A stretch of DNA of 64,000 bases from contig NC_088101.1 of NCBI RefSeq assembly GCF_036370855.1, positions 65,409,559 to 65,473,558 of the forward strand, read 5' to 3'. The position numbers and the translations under genes are program-made. This DNA comes from Dromaius novaehollandiae (lineage: Eukaryota; Chordata; Aves; Casuariiformes; Dromaiidae). Under the pieces are notes generated by a model, which ran no database searches, was not told the DNA's origin, and saw only the letters and a list, made by a program, of their open reading frames with translations. How positions within the stretch are numbered: the stretch's first letter is position 1; each line of letters opens with the position of its first letter. Shown piece by piece: positions 14,046-26,700 of this stretch.

Positions 14046-14519
14046 AATAAATCATATCATTTGGCATGTCAGACTTAAAACATGAAATGGACTAATAATT
14101 TCTTAGCTAAATATACACAGATTATATAAAGCTTTGGGGTATAAGAAGATAGAAGCACTGATTTTGGAATGCTGACTAAATGTTTAACTTGATACCATCT
14201 TTATTTTAATGAGAAGTAGAAAAGTATCAGTCCAGCTGGATTTCTGTAATGTCTTATGGGTGAAAACGCTCAAGACATATTTGGAAGAGCAAAGGAGAGA
14301 TTCTGATATTTAGGATTACATGGATCATTGGCACAGAGCAGTTCTAGTTCTTCAGCAAAATTTTAAGGAGATGGTCCTTCATCTGATTCAGATTTATTTC
14401 ATGTATCAGTTATCTCTACAGAGTTTCTTAAAAAACAAACAACCCCCCCATAAACCAGCTTCCCTGCTTTTCAAGATAACTTGAAAAGGATTAATTGCGA
14501 CGCCATACATGTTTCTTTT
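14046..14519. other. No feature seen
   Basis: AT-rich sequence between two repeat-like blocks. Confidence 0.4.
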
Positions 14520-15480
14520 ATTCTGTATAATGAAATTGTAACCCTGTTGCCCTGCAATACAGAATTGCAGTTCTTAGTAACAGACCATAAGCTTTGTACT
14601 GAATTTGGAAGGCCTCAGGACTGAGGCTTGTCAGGCCTCTGTCTGAGCTTTTGACCTGCCTGCTTTTGCTTTACTTGGTTTAGCTGTGACAGCAATTTCT
14701 CTAATTGACCAGATGTCTATATATAATCTGTTTTACTTTTGTTTATCCTTGTTTGGTACAACCAGCCATGGTTGTATACAGATAGTGGTAACAAGCAGTT
14801 AGTCTATCTAGAATGAGATATTTACTGTCAAGGGAGGTTATAAAGGCTGCTGCCTCCAGGACCCAAGGATTCCTCCATCCTGGCCTGTGGAGCCCAGCCT
14901 GGGGCACCTGAGGACCTGGGCTCTCTCTGTCCCAGGCCAATGGATGCAGCTGCTCTCTTGTTTGCAGGTTCAACCAGTAGTGGGGCTGAGCATGAGTCCC
15001 AGAGACAGATGGACGCATACACACAAAGGATACTAACACAACCGGCTATACAGCCTGCTACAGACATGGCACTGCCCTCAACAACACCCACATATGACAC
15101 CACCAGAACTCACATAAAACAAAAGTGAAGATAGCTGGGTCCCCTTCCTCCTCTCAAGCTAGTAAAGAATGAAGTTCGCTAGTGGAAGCACACCCTCACT
15201 CTAGGTCACAAGCACATGCAAATTTGCAGATCCTGCGAATACCAGTATGGCCCCACTGCCCATCTAATATCCCTGCCCAGATCGTGAACCCCCTTATCCA
15301 CCATATTGGTGTCCTGCTGACCAGCTAGTCCAGCTTAATGCTCACTAGCAAACAGATGCACACGTGCACACACATCTCGTGAGCACCCCCGTACTCACAG
15401 ATACCTCAAATATCAGTGTGGACCTTCTGTCTAACATCCCTGCCCAGACCCCCCAAAATATATTTCACACTACTTTTGTT
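14520..15480. repeat. GC-richer repeat-like block with internal duplication
   Basis: This block differs in composition from its AT-rich surroundings. It contains an imperfect direct duplication: 15228-15293 and 15399-15455 share ACCAGTATGG/ATCAGTGTGG and ATCCCTGCCCAGA cores, with a period of about 171 bp. A TATATATAA-like stretch lies near 14718-14727. This is compatible with a degenerate LTR, but no TG...CA ends, target duplication or coding domain was found. Confidence 0.35.
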
Positions 15481-16385
15481 TCTGAATTTTCCATAGGATG
15501 ATCCCACATTGCTTCAGAGATACTTGCCTTTCCCAATTCAGGAAACCATTTACCCTTGTAGTCACTAAAGAACATCCTTGAAAATACAACATCAAAATGA
15601 TTACCTACTGAATATCAACATGACTCAAAATTATCTTCTCTTAGGGAAACTCTGAGGGCAAAGGCCCTGCTTTTGTCTATTTAAAAAGAATAAAGAATCA
15701 TCTTTTCTTTTTCAAAACAGTTATGTTTATATATTTTTATTATGTTTAATATTATATATTTCAGTATCAGGGAGGGGAATGTTGAAATAATAACGGATAG
15801 CAATCTGAACATGAACAAATGAAAGAAGAGTTCTTAGAATTAAATGATAGAAAAATAGTGACAGAAAAATCAAGCTCTGCATGTGCACACAGAAGGGAAA
15901 ATAAGACCTAAAATTTTATAGGTGATTTACAGAAATGACTAAAAAAGATACAGCACTTTGAACAGATAACTGTTCATATTCTGAAATTACATTGTCTAAG
16001 TTTTATGATTGAAGCCTAGAGGATGAAAAATAGTATGTATAAAGTTCCTTAGTTTCTTAAAACCAGATACAATTGTCTCAATCTTATTTTAGTTAAAAGT
16101 AGTCTGCAGAAACACTGGATCACAAGCCTTTTTATATCCATTTTTAAAATGAGTAATAAAGTGCTTTTAGTAACAGCAGCTGGAAAATAATTTATACTTT
16201 CAAGACTGCTGGAGAGTGAAATTGTTTCCGCTACAGATTGCGATGATAAGAAAGCACTATTCCTTGGCATTAATGTTATATAGACTTATTAAGATTAAAC
16301 TAATATCTGTACAAAATTAATGGTCAGATTTTCAAGATGGCCTATTATTTTTTAAAGAGGCATAAAAGTTCATGATCACACAGTA
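15481..16385. other. No feature seen
   Basis: AT-rich unique-looking sequence. Confidence 0.45.
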
Positions 16386-16530
16386 GGATTCTAGAATGAT
16401 ATAGATTGGAAGGAACCAGGGACAGGACAACTTAGAACAGGTTGCTTAGGGTAGTTTTGACCATCTGTAAGAGTGGAGGTCCTACAGCCCATCTAGGCAA
16501 CCTGCTCTATGTTGACATAGAATGGGGCAC
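16386..16530 (-). mobile_element. CR1 LINE 3'-end fragment
   Basis: Read on the minus strand, this is the extreme CR1 3' end. On the plus strand the tail remnant ATTCTAGAATGATATAGATT (16389-16408) is followed by GGAAGGAACC, then CATCTAGGCAACCTGCTCTA at 16491-16510, matching the usual CR1 order of a tail-proximal GGAAGGGACC block and a GGCAACCTGTTCCA block. It is short and diverged. The 5' limit is uncertain. Confidence 0.75.
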
Positions 16531-19500
16531 AACAAGTTGTCAAAGGGCTGCAGCTGAAGGGAGACAGGCTTGAAAACTCAACTCAGTTGACACTGGAACA
16601 GCAACCATACAGAATTCCTCACATTCTCACTTGTCCACTTAACAGTTATGTTCCAGAGCAGGGCAAAGGGGAGTCCTTCAACAACATTCCAAGCCATATC
16701 AGGACTGTCCATTTTCTCAGGACTATAGAGCAGCTCTAAGTTATTGCATACTCCAGCACATTATAGCTAGAAGTCAGAGCTAGATATAGCAAGGGAATGG
16801 ATCCTATCCAAGAGAAAATGCTCAACTTCTCCCCCTCCCCACATAGGTGGGATACAAGTTTCTCTAAGTAACAATCTTATTGTTCTTATAAGTTTCTAAT
16901 ATTCCTTGCCATGCTCACATGGCTTTCCTCCCCCTCCACCCCTACATTTTGTCCAAGGTTTAAGCTATTGTCATAAGATATACGGAATACTTACCTTTAC
17001 TGCCTCATAGTTGTCATAGTTGGAACCTCGGTGATTAGACAGGAGCAGAATTTTAAACCTTACAGAGCAAGTTGGAGGTAGAAAAGAGTACACAGAGTGA
17101 GGCAAGAGGTGATTAGCATAATGGCAAGTTAGCTGACCAAGCCTGGAGAAAAATGTGTATTATAGATTCCTAACACTGAGAGGCAGATTACAGATGTCCA
17201 GTGCCCACAAAGCTCTATGTGGTAGCATAAGCTCACAGCAGAGGCTTGGTGAGGTAGGAAAGAACATTATCCATGTAGCTGGCATAAGAAACATATGATC
17301 CTCTGAGGTAATGAGAGGAAGAAGATCTGGAGGCAGGCTGAGTAGGGGCAAACAATAGCCTATTGTTGACGGACATTTGACCAAAAATTCATGCATGTGC
17401 ATCTTCCCAAACTTCCCAAGACACAGAAAACCATTCAGCAAGGGCAAAGACTTGGCTTGGAAGATCAATGTTTAGAAGCATCAGATACTGAAGAGGTCAA
17501 AAAGAAATAACACTCCACTATCTGAATTAAGGGAGCTATGCTAGCTTGCTGCCCAAGGCTTTTCTTGCCCTATTTGTTAGCATTTCACTGCAGCCAGTTC
17601 ACTCTCCTCTCTTCCCCACTGTTAAGCCTCTGCCTAAACAGCTCACGTCCTGGCCTGGTCCCTCCATCCCTATATAATCTGCCATAGATTGAGTGTTCAT
17701 CATTCTTCTAAAATCCCCCTACAGTCACTAAACTCTCTTGCCCATCCTTAATTAAACCTAAATTTCCTCAGCAGAAAAAAAAAAAAAAAAAAGCAAAATA
17801 GTAAAAGCAATTAAAGCTGTTTTACAGACTCCGTTTGTTTTCTCCTACAGTCTCTAAAGGTCTGATGCTTCTGTTTTGGGAGGCAAATGTTCCTTCTAGT
17901 CTACAAATCAAATTGCTTGTGTGTGCTAGTTATGATTAGGTCTGAGGAGAATTAAAGATTTTTGTTTGAAATGAGTAGAATTTGAATGTCTGGGAGGGTG
18001 AAGGTGAATTGCAACAGAATTTGTATGCGGTTTAGGTCTTGCAACTGGAAGTGGGGGAAGAGGCTCAGTTTATGATCATGTAAAGTTTATGATCATGTAA
18101 AATGGGTAACCTTGAAAGCAGGGCATCTTTCAACATCTATATTTGGACAATAATTATGCTTAGATATTGAGTGGTAAATGGTAGAGTAAGACTGAATCAC
18201 ATGCAAGATTTAGACACAAGTGCCCTTTCCCAGAAAACTAACCTGAGGGAGAGATCTAGGACCTCTCCTGTAGGCCTGTATCAGGACTATGCATTATATT
18301 GCCACCAGCTGGTTTTCTTTGTGCAATTGAACTGTTCAAAGATTGTGTTTAGCTGTTCAATGTTTGAAATATTACGCTTATTTTATAGTTTTCCTGTGTT
18401 ACGTTTCAGATTAATTTATGACACCAACCAGATATATGAAATATGCTTATTCTATTTCTATCCTACCCTGCCTCCACCCATAGTATCATTCATCCATCTC
18501 TGGAGATGGTCAACATCAATAATTCACAGTTAATCACATTTTCTTTAACTAACATCAGAGAATCAACAAGAAACACATGCTGAATTGCAGACATGCAAAC
18601 AGACATTTTATACTGGAACAGTACTCCCTCATGCCTTAGGCTCTTTCTAACCTAGAATTCTTATTGAAGGACAAAAGTAACTTGTGCTTTTTTGAGTGTT
18701 CTAAGGAATTTAAAATTTATTAAAGCAGATTAGTGAAATAATGTGGTTAAGGAGCAGAGAAACTCATGAGGATCCCCTTTCCACCACACTCATCCCCCCT
18801 CACTTGTAATAATTTTTGAATTTTCTATCATCTGTAAATAAGATTGAAAAGTACTAATAATGAATTCATGTTCCTCATAGGACTAAGCAATAGAGGCCTA
18901 AAGGATATCTGTCATTTTATACCATATGGGACAAAAAATCTTTCTTGTATTAGGGAGGGACAACTAGATAAACATATCTTGTAATAATTAAGAAGTATAA
19001 ATAAAATAGATTTAGTACTTTGATACTTGGACAAGATTAAAAGAACAATATTACTAAATCAGTGGAAGATTGCATTTGTTTTTGTCTTTCTGGAACATAT
19101 ATAGGAGTTTGTCCTTTTATATCAAATGCATTAAGAAAATGGGTTCATTGCATCAGGAACATATGTGATATTTAAACATTTAATATAACTTAAACTTTCA
19201 GTTTAAGGAATCTGAAGTATAGTGCACCTTAAGTCAGATATTTGAATATTTTGACTCAGTCATGGTTACTTATAGTTAATATCTTTGCATTTTAAAGGGT
19301 AACTAAGGTCCTAATTTTGCACTCATGAAAAATAACTTCATACCTCAGCTCAATAGGAGAAGACTCTTTCCTGTTACTTCAAGATCACTGTGGAGCACAA
19401 ATCCCATTAAATTCAATGCATTTCTACCATATACTTTTGAAAGTACCACTGTTAACATGCATCCTTCAGGTAAAAGGTTTTATAATGTCATAAGAAAGTT

Positions 19501-22500
19501 CATTTTCTTAGTAAGGGCTTTTCCTTTACCATATTATTGCTATTTTAAGCTTGCGAGATGGACCATTTATATTTTTTGGAACTGAATGTGAGGAGGAATC
19601 AGAATAACTGAATAGCACCTCTCCTGATTCTTGGTTCATTGCAACTTGGTTCATTGTTCATTCTAACACTTTAATCTTTTCATCCTATGACCATCATTTG
19701 ACTTTACTTCTGCCTCTGAAAATTTTAATTTTGAGGTCAGTGCAGCAAGAAGGTTAGGTCTGGAAGCTCTAGAACAAATAAACAAAATAACCCCCACCTC
19801 TCTCAAAGAAGAGGGAAAAAGAAAAGAAAAACAACCCACCACCAACCTATGCTTCCAGGAGAGAAAATAGAAAAACAACACAATTTCCCCCTCCCCCCCC
19901 CCCCCCCCAAACACAGATTTTCATACCTTTGAAACTTAGATGAAGAAATAATCACACAAGACTTGGGCATGCTTAGTTATAATCGAAGAAAAAAATTAAA
20001 AGTGACTGAAGAAAGTTAACAGGTAAGAAACAATAGTCTAACATCCAAGTTATTCTTCATATTTAAAGCTTTTTTTTCAGAGAAAACACTTTGCAACGTT
20101 TATCTTCTGTTTTGCAGCAGATTTCCAATTCAGATGGAACATGAATAAAGGAATCCAATACAAAAGACTTTCCTCGTGCAGTTCTCAAATGTAGTTTGAT
20201 AGCAAGTTGAGACTGCATTAGAGAGCTTCAGAATAAGTTCATTTATTGCCTTTGATTGCGTGCCCCTAGAATTTCAATAGAGGTAGAAAAGAATAGGGGA
20301 ATAGCTTGGTAGAAATCCATATGGATTAAAAATAGGTTGCTATTACCCACTGCTTCTGTTCATACTCCTAGATTAATTCAGGCATAGGTCAGAATGAGCA
20401 AACATACTTAATAAACTCAGATAATTATGGCATATGATTTCTTTGTGATGTAGTCAAGGCAGAGTCTCTCAACTAGGTCTGAGAGCTTTGCTATATTTGT
20501 TTTTGTGAAAACCTGATTACTTTTTTCCATTTGGCTCTCTTCAGTTCCATTCAATAAATTTCAAATTTTAAATGCATCAGATGATGAATATTTTGTAGAT
20601 GTTCACACTGTTCTAATATGCATCAGCTGGCATTATAAGCAGCTGAGGTTATCCACAGCATATGGGACTCTAGGTCACGTCCACTTTGCTTACAGCCAGA
20701 AAAAGGAAGTTGTTGGAACTGCTACAGTGGCTCTATATCCTTGGGGATTGTGCCTATGCAGGCAAAGTCTCTCAAAGGTGCAATTCATTGGCTTTCAGGA
20801 TTGTACTTTGACAGTGCTGCTGTAAAGCTGCCAATGCAAGTCCCAGATTTGGATCTCCTTAACTGCAAAGGTTAAGCCATTAGAATGCAACCATTTCCTT
20901 TTGCAATTGTGTTACAAATGCATATTAAAAGGAAATTATACATGCCCCAAGCCCCACTTCAATCTCATTTTAACTGATAGGCATTGTCTGTATTAAAGAG
21001 ATGTACACAGATAATGAAGTTATAGCAGTGAAAGTCCCTAATGGAGATATGTTAAGACATAAAATGGGACTTATTTATTAGTTCTCCAGCCAAATTAAAA
21101 GACTCTGATAGTTAAAGTATTCTCTTCAGAGATGAGTTCAATCTGTCTCAGATAAAATTGCACAGACATTCAGTACATATTGAAAGGTATATTGGGTAAG
21201 TGTTTCAACCTCCGGGCCAGTCAAGGAAGACTCAAGCAAAGAATCTAGGGATTTTTTTTAATAAGGAAAGAAGTGATGTAGATTTCGATGTTAAATTTCT
21301 ACCTGCTAGTGTAAGGAAACGCTACCACATGGCCTAAAAGAAGGCAGTGTCAGTAGGTCAACAGCTACCTTAAAACACAATCAGGAAACTTCAGTTCAAA
21401 TCTCAACTAACAGTTAAGTCTCTCAGTCCTTGTAAGGATTAAAAATATATGCTCACTCTCTAACTCAAGGTTATACCTCCCACTCCACTTGCACAAGCTT
21501 ATAGTTGTGATCCCTAAGCCCCCCTGGGTATTCTTTACCTTGGTCCTTTACAATTGGTCAGTTTATCCTGACTAAGTACATTTCTCTGGATCTTCACAGG
21601 TTGATATTAGCTGTACATCCTTCCTGCAGTTTCCCACTCTTCACTCCATTTTGCACATTCATAATTAATCATTAACAATGAACTATTAGGCTTTCAGTCT
21701 TCACAGAAAGCCTCAATATATTGAAGTTCCATGTCTTTATTAGAGATGGAAAGTATCCTTAGAGAAGGATATTAGACACAGAACTAGTGCTAACTTGTTT
21801 GTTTTTGAAAAAGTAAGAAATATAACAGTGCTTATTTCTTTTCAGTGGATGAGAAATATGTTTTAATCTCTCTCCAGGGAATAAAAAAAAGTACTTATAA
21901 GTACACTTTGGTGACTCTGTTCTTACTTCCCTTCTCACATCTTTTCTGTCTTAAGCTTTTCCTGATGAATGTACAGGAAAGCAGTATTTAAACAAACCAT
22001 TTTGGTCTTCAAACCACACCTAGTTCCAAATGCCTGACAAGAGAAAATTAAAAATAGAAGTAGTGGCTTTAAAGTATTAGCAATTATTTAATGCTGGTTT
22101 AGGTGCATCTGCTCAGTATGACACAGCTTTACAGAAACTGGTTATGAATAGGTTTTGTAGGCAACCTTAATTCTGACACTTAACTGAGTATTTTCACTCG
22201 AAACCTTCAAAACCTTCGCATTTGAAATTCTATTTTAACACATTTGCCTATGTTTAAAACAGTAAATAAAACTAACTAAAAACGTTATAAAAAACATGAT
22301 TGTTCTCCATGCAATTTTAGAATTGAGATATTCCGATATGCACAATCTTTAGAGAACAGCAGTCTTCTGCTGCATTTCTCTCTGAGGAACTTCAATAACT
22401 GAGATTGCATAGGCATGTTTTGTTACCTGGGGTATGCTATCTGCTGACACCAGAGGGATTTTGAAACTCAGCAGTAATTAGATTGACTGAAAGTTGTGCA

Positions 22501-23701
22501 AGGGCATATTTTCTAATGATTGTAAGCTAGAAACAATTGCACATTGTAGAGCATTTAGAAATATCTTTTTGTCAAAGACAGTATTTTTGCAACCCTTCAT
22601 CAGTTCTCTCAAATCAAACACAAGTTCCTTATCCTTAGTTTCAAGACTGCTCTACTTCCCAGTTCTCACATTCAGAGTTCTGCTCGTCATTGCCTGTCGC
22701 TATTTGAAACCCTAACAGACAAAAGGTTGTATAACAACAACATTATCAATAATAGTATTAATAATTAACAATTAAATTAAAATTAATTGTTTTGTAACAA
22801 TTCACAATGGTAACTTGTGATTTCCATGACATTTTCCTTTGTGTAAGAATAGCTGTTGCTGCATTAAGACTACCGGATACCATACTTCTTATTGTCCCAC
22901 TGTACTCCTATTTAAGTGTTGATATTCACTATGCCTTGTTTGTAGGTTATGATTTTTTTTGTGAAACAGAATATGTTTATTTGACATCCCCTACATCACT
23001 GAAACCTTGATCTAAAGGCTCTTTTTTTGCTCCTGATTTCTTTTTGCTTGAGGGCCTATCCACTTCCACTTTGCTGTACATTTCTTTCTCTCAGCTAGAA
23101 AGCAGATTCATGAGGAAAGTAGTCTGCTTCCCTCCCCACTTAGGCCACGTGAAAGTAATGATTGCGGAAGATACTCTTGCTCTTATTTATTAGCCTTACC
23201 AGCTACAAGAGAACCCATCAGGAAAAGCCTTACTCAGCTTTGACAAGCTGAGGACTCAGCAGCATTCAGTGAAGCTGGTACAGCCAGTCTTGAATGAGTT
23301 TACAAAGCATACTAAGTTATAATTAGACAGTAACACATATGAAGGCTTGATAGTTAAATTATCTAACAACTCTCTAGTAACTGATTTTTAGAACACTTGC
23401 AGAAGCTCAAACAACCTCCCTTTATCTCATTGTCATCTGAAGGCTCATCTTTGACATCATCTTGGTATCTGTGCTATTTTTCAAGTTTTTACATAAAACA
23501 GGTAACTACTGTGGTGGACTTCAGAAACTAAATTAACTGATCTCTAACTATCAGAGGGTCTATTCAAATAAACTTCAGAGGTGGTAATATATCCTGGAAG
23601 CCTGAAGCCACACAAGCACCACCTAGCTTGGCTAGAATACAGCAAGACTGGAAAGTTAAAGACCAGCCAAGCTAACATCTGATTTTGTACAGATAGAAAA
23701 G

Positions 23702-23702
<1 letters not shown>
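16531..23702. other. AT-rich sequence with minor simple repeats, no gene seen
   Basis: Contents noted: an A-run at about 17776-17793; a 17-bp tandem duplication of GTTTATGATCATGTAAA at 18068-18084 and 18085-18101; and a run of 16 C at 19893-19908. Open frames up to 120 codons (18171-18533) have no recognisable domain and are taken as chance. Confidence 0.5.
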
Positions 23703-23747
<45 letters not shown>

Positions 23748-23755
23748 AGAGAGAG
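23703..23755. repeat. (CA)n(GA)n microsatellite
   Basis: A pure CA repeat of about 21 units at 23703-23744 is followed directly by a short GA repeat to 23755. Confidence 0.95.
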
Positions 23756-26700
23756 TTACAAGTATCTAGAAGTCATTAGAGTAATAAAAATATGCAAAAT
23801 AGATTTGCCTAGTTAGTTTTCTAATTTAAATAGTTTGACCTAATGGATAACTGATAAACAATATATATTGCATTAGATAACTTGTGCAATTGAACTCAGT
23901 TCTCTTCAACATGTTAAGATCTAACTTGGAGAGGTGGAGAGGAAGGTTACTTGGGTGATCAGGAACAGAAAAAATAGGCAGTGGGGGAAGACTAACAGTG
24001 CTAGGCCCATTTAGCACAGCAAAAAGAAGCCTGAAAGAGGAAGATGTTTTTCAGAATTTCATCATGGCAGGAGCATGATAGTTTAATAAAATATCATTTT
24101 TCTGACATTAACTGGCTACATTTACATTCATCCTGGAAATTAAAAACAGAAAAAAGTTTTAACCATCATCTAGATATGAATCCTGGAACAGCATTTCATG
24201 TGGAAAGCATGAAGCAAAGGTACTAAACAAGTTTAAGATGGCCACTTACCAGTTCATATTATAATTAGCTGTAGAGCCTAGAAGGAGCCTCAGTTTCCCA
24301 GAAGCATATATATTTTTTGCCATCTTAAGTAGCTCTTCACTCACTTTATGACTTAAAAAAATTATTTCTCCCATATATCTTGCAGATCATTTTTCTCAAG
24401 TGCTTAGCTATTCCTATCCATTATGTAGGGTCATTCAAACCTTTTTCATGATTTGAGTTTCCTTTAGCAGTTTGCTGCTATTAGTAGGATTTTAAAGCAA
24501 TCTATTGCATGACATGCTTGGTAAATTATTGTGATAGTAATTTTAAAATCCCAAGAGATAGTAGTATTTTAAATTAATTCAGCTGTAATAAGAATTGGGT
24601 TCCCTAAGTGTTTTCTGCAAAACTAATGCATAAAATACTAAGCTGAAACTATTTTTTCCATTTTCTGCTCTATGTTTTAAATTATATATTACTTACACCT
24701 CTGTGCTACCAGTATCAATTCCAAAGTTTTATATATAAAAAAGTTCAACCAGTAGAATGTTTTCTACTGTGTAGAAAGAGATCAGAAAGATGAACCGCAT
24801 TAAAATGAACTTTTGGATAGTTGCAGGTATAATACAAGTTATGAGCAAGAATTCTGAAAATTAGAGATGGAAAAGAGGCTGTCCTTACAGCATGCATTGC
24901 AGTTGTAAGCAGATTTCTGTCCTACTTTCCTCTAGTCTGAGTCACAGTCCTGTTCCAAAACTACAAGACTAGCTTTACTCTACTTAGTAGGGCATAAAAT
25001 ATGGTAGTCTACTATCCTGTGAAATAAGGAAATGTTGTTTAAAGGTGTCAAAAGCAAACTGTATTCTGTAATACAGCTGTATTGTAAGGGATAAGTGGCT
25101 AATGCCATCTCCTTTTTACTTTGCTTAATACCTAATCTTCTGTCCGTAAGTTACCCAACAACAATGTTGTAAACACGGAGAAAAACACATACACATTATC
25201 TAAGATGGCTATGGAGTTATACCAGCCGCACAGAAGTGCTTTTGCTTACAAAACTTACTTCATTCATTTCATTTGTGAACTTGCACAAAGTGTTGGTGGA
25301 GAAAAAACAAAACACTAAACAAAATAAACAAAATGTAGCTTTATCACAGTTATAAAAAAAACCCAAAACTACACTTTTGGGTAGAGTTTGAACTACAAAA
25401 AGAGTACTTTTTTTGAAACAGCATAAACCTTTCAGAGATGTGGTATAAGTCCTCTCACCAATATAAGGTGCATCTATAGCAGAGGCATTGTCTGATGATG
25501 GCCAAGTCTTTATAGCAGATATCTGATTTCAGGGAGTTTGTATAATCAGTTTTTTAGTGCCTCTTGATGAAGAAGATTTGCCAGTACAGATGACATTGTA
25601 AACTTTTTCTAGCATAAAGGCTTGGCACCTTTGTTAATACTGTAGGCCAATTGCTGATGTTAATTGTGTGTCTGTATGGATGCTAATTTCCTAGCATGGA
25701 CATGTTATACATTTTGCATATGACATCAGTTCTCTCTTCCTAAGTGGATAGTATGACAATATGTGAGGCTAGTTACATAAAGAATCCTAGGAAGCACACA
25801 TTGCTGTTAACCACTATTCATCTTTTATTTCCCAGATTAGAAATAGACAATATCAGTCTGTGAATCTGCAGTCGTACCAATCAAAGAGGAGGCCAGGAAG
25901 CAAACCTACCAGTGAAACACAGCTTGCAACTGAACATTTCTTAGCAGACTCTCAAGTAAGGAGCCAAGGCTGGGTGTAACAGTCTGTTTCAGGTCATTGT
26001 TACTGGACCTAGAGGAAAGAAGAGAAAAATGTGTATTAACTCCTCTAGCCCATTTGCACTGGCAAAGTTGTTCTAATGCTAAACACATTTCACAACCACT
26101 CCAAGAATATGCTCTCTCTCATGCCCAGAGAAGAGATCCTACCTGACAAATCTTAATTGAAAAACAAACAAAAACCTCCCACGTTTCTCAACAGTGTTCC
26201 GTTTTCATTCTATGAGTTTCAGGAAACGCTATCCTCTATTGTACATGGCACTATAAATGAGATACTGCTTTACTACACTTGCTTATATTTTCACTTCTGT
26301 AAGTGGACTCTGCCCCCCCCATACTTACTGAAAAACTGACCAGATATTATAAGATCATCTTAATTCAAAAAGATCAACTGAATTTTCTTTATAGGGAAGT
26401 GCTTTTATACCATTTTTAATGCTAAAAGCAAGCTTTGAAAAAGTATCGACATTTAAATTGAAGAGTTTGATCCAAAAGACATTTTTAAACCTGTTAAGAA
26501 TAATAATAGAGATAAAACATAAAGGTGACTTCAGCCTTATGCATATTTTTTCTAGGGATTTAGCAGTTCATTAAGTAAAAGAGAAAGGATATTGATTTAA
26601 TTTTAATAATTGTAGTCTCTTATAGATGAGTTGTAATAGTCATATAGGGAAAAAAAACTCAACTCAGAGTTTGTCTTGCCCTTTAAAAAAACAGAATGGG

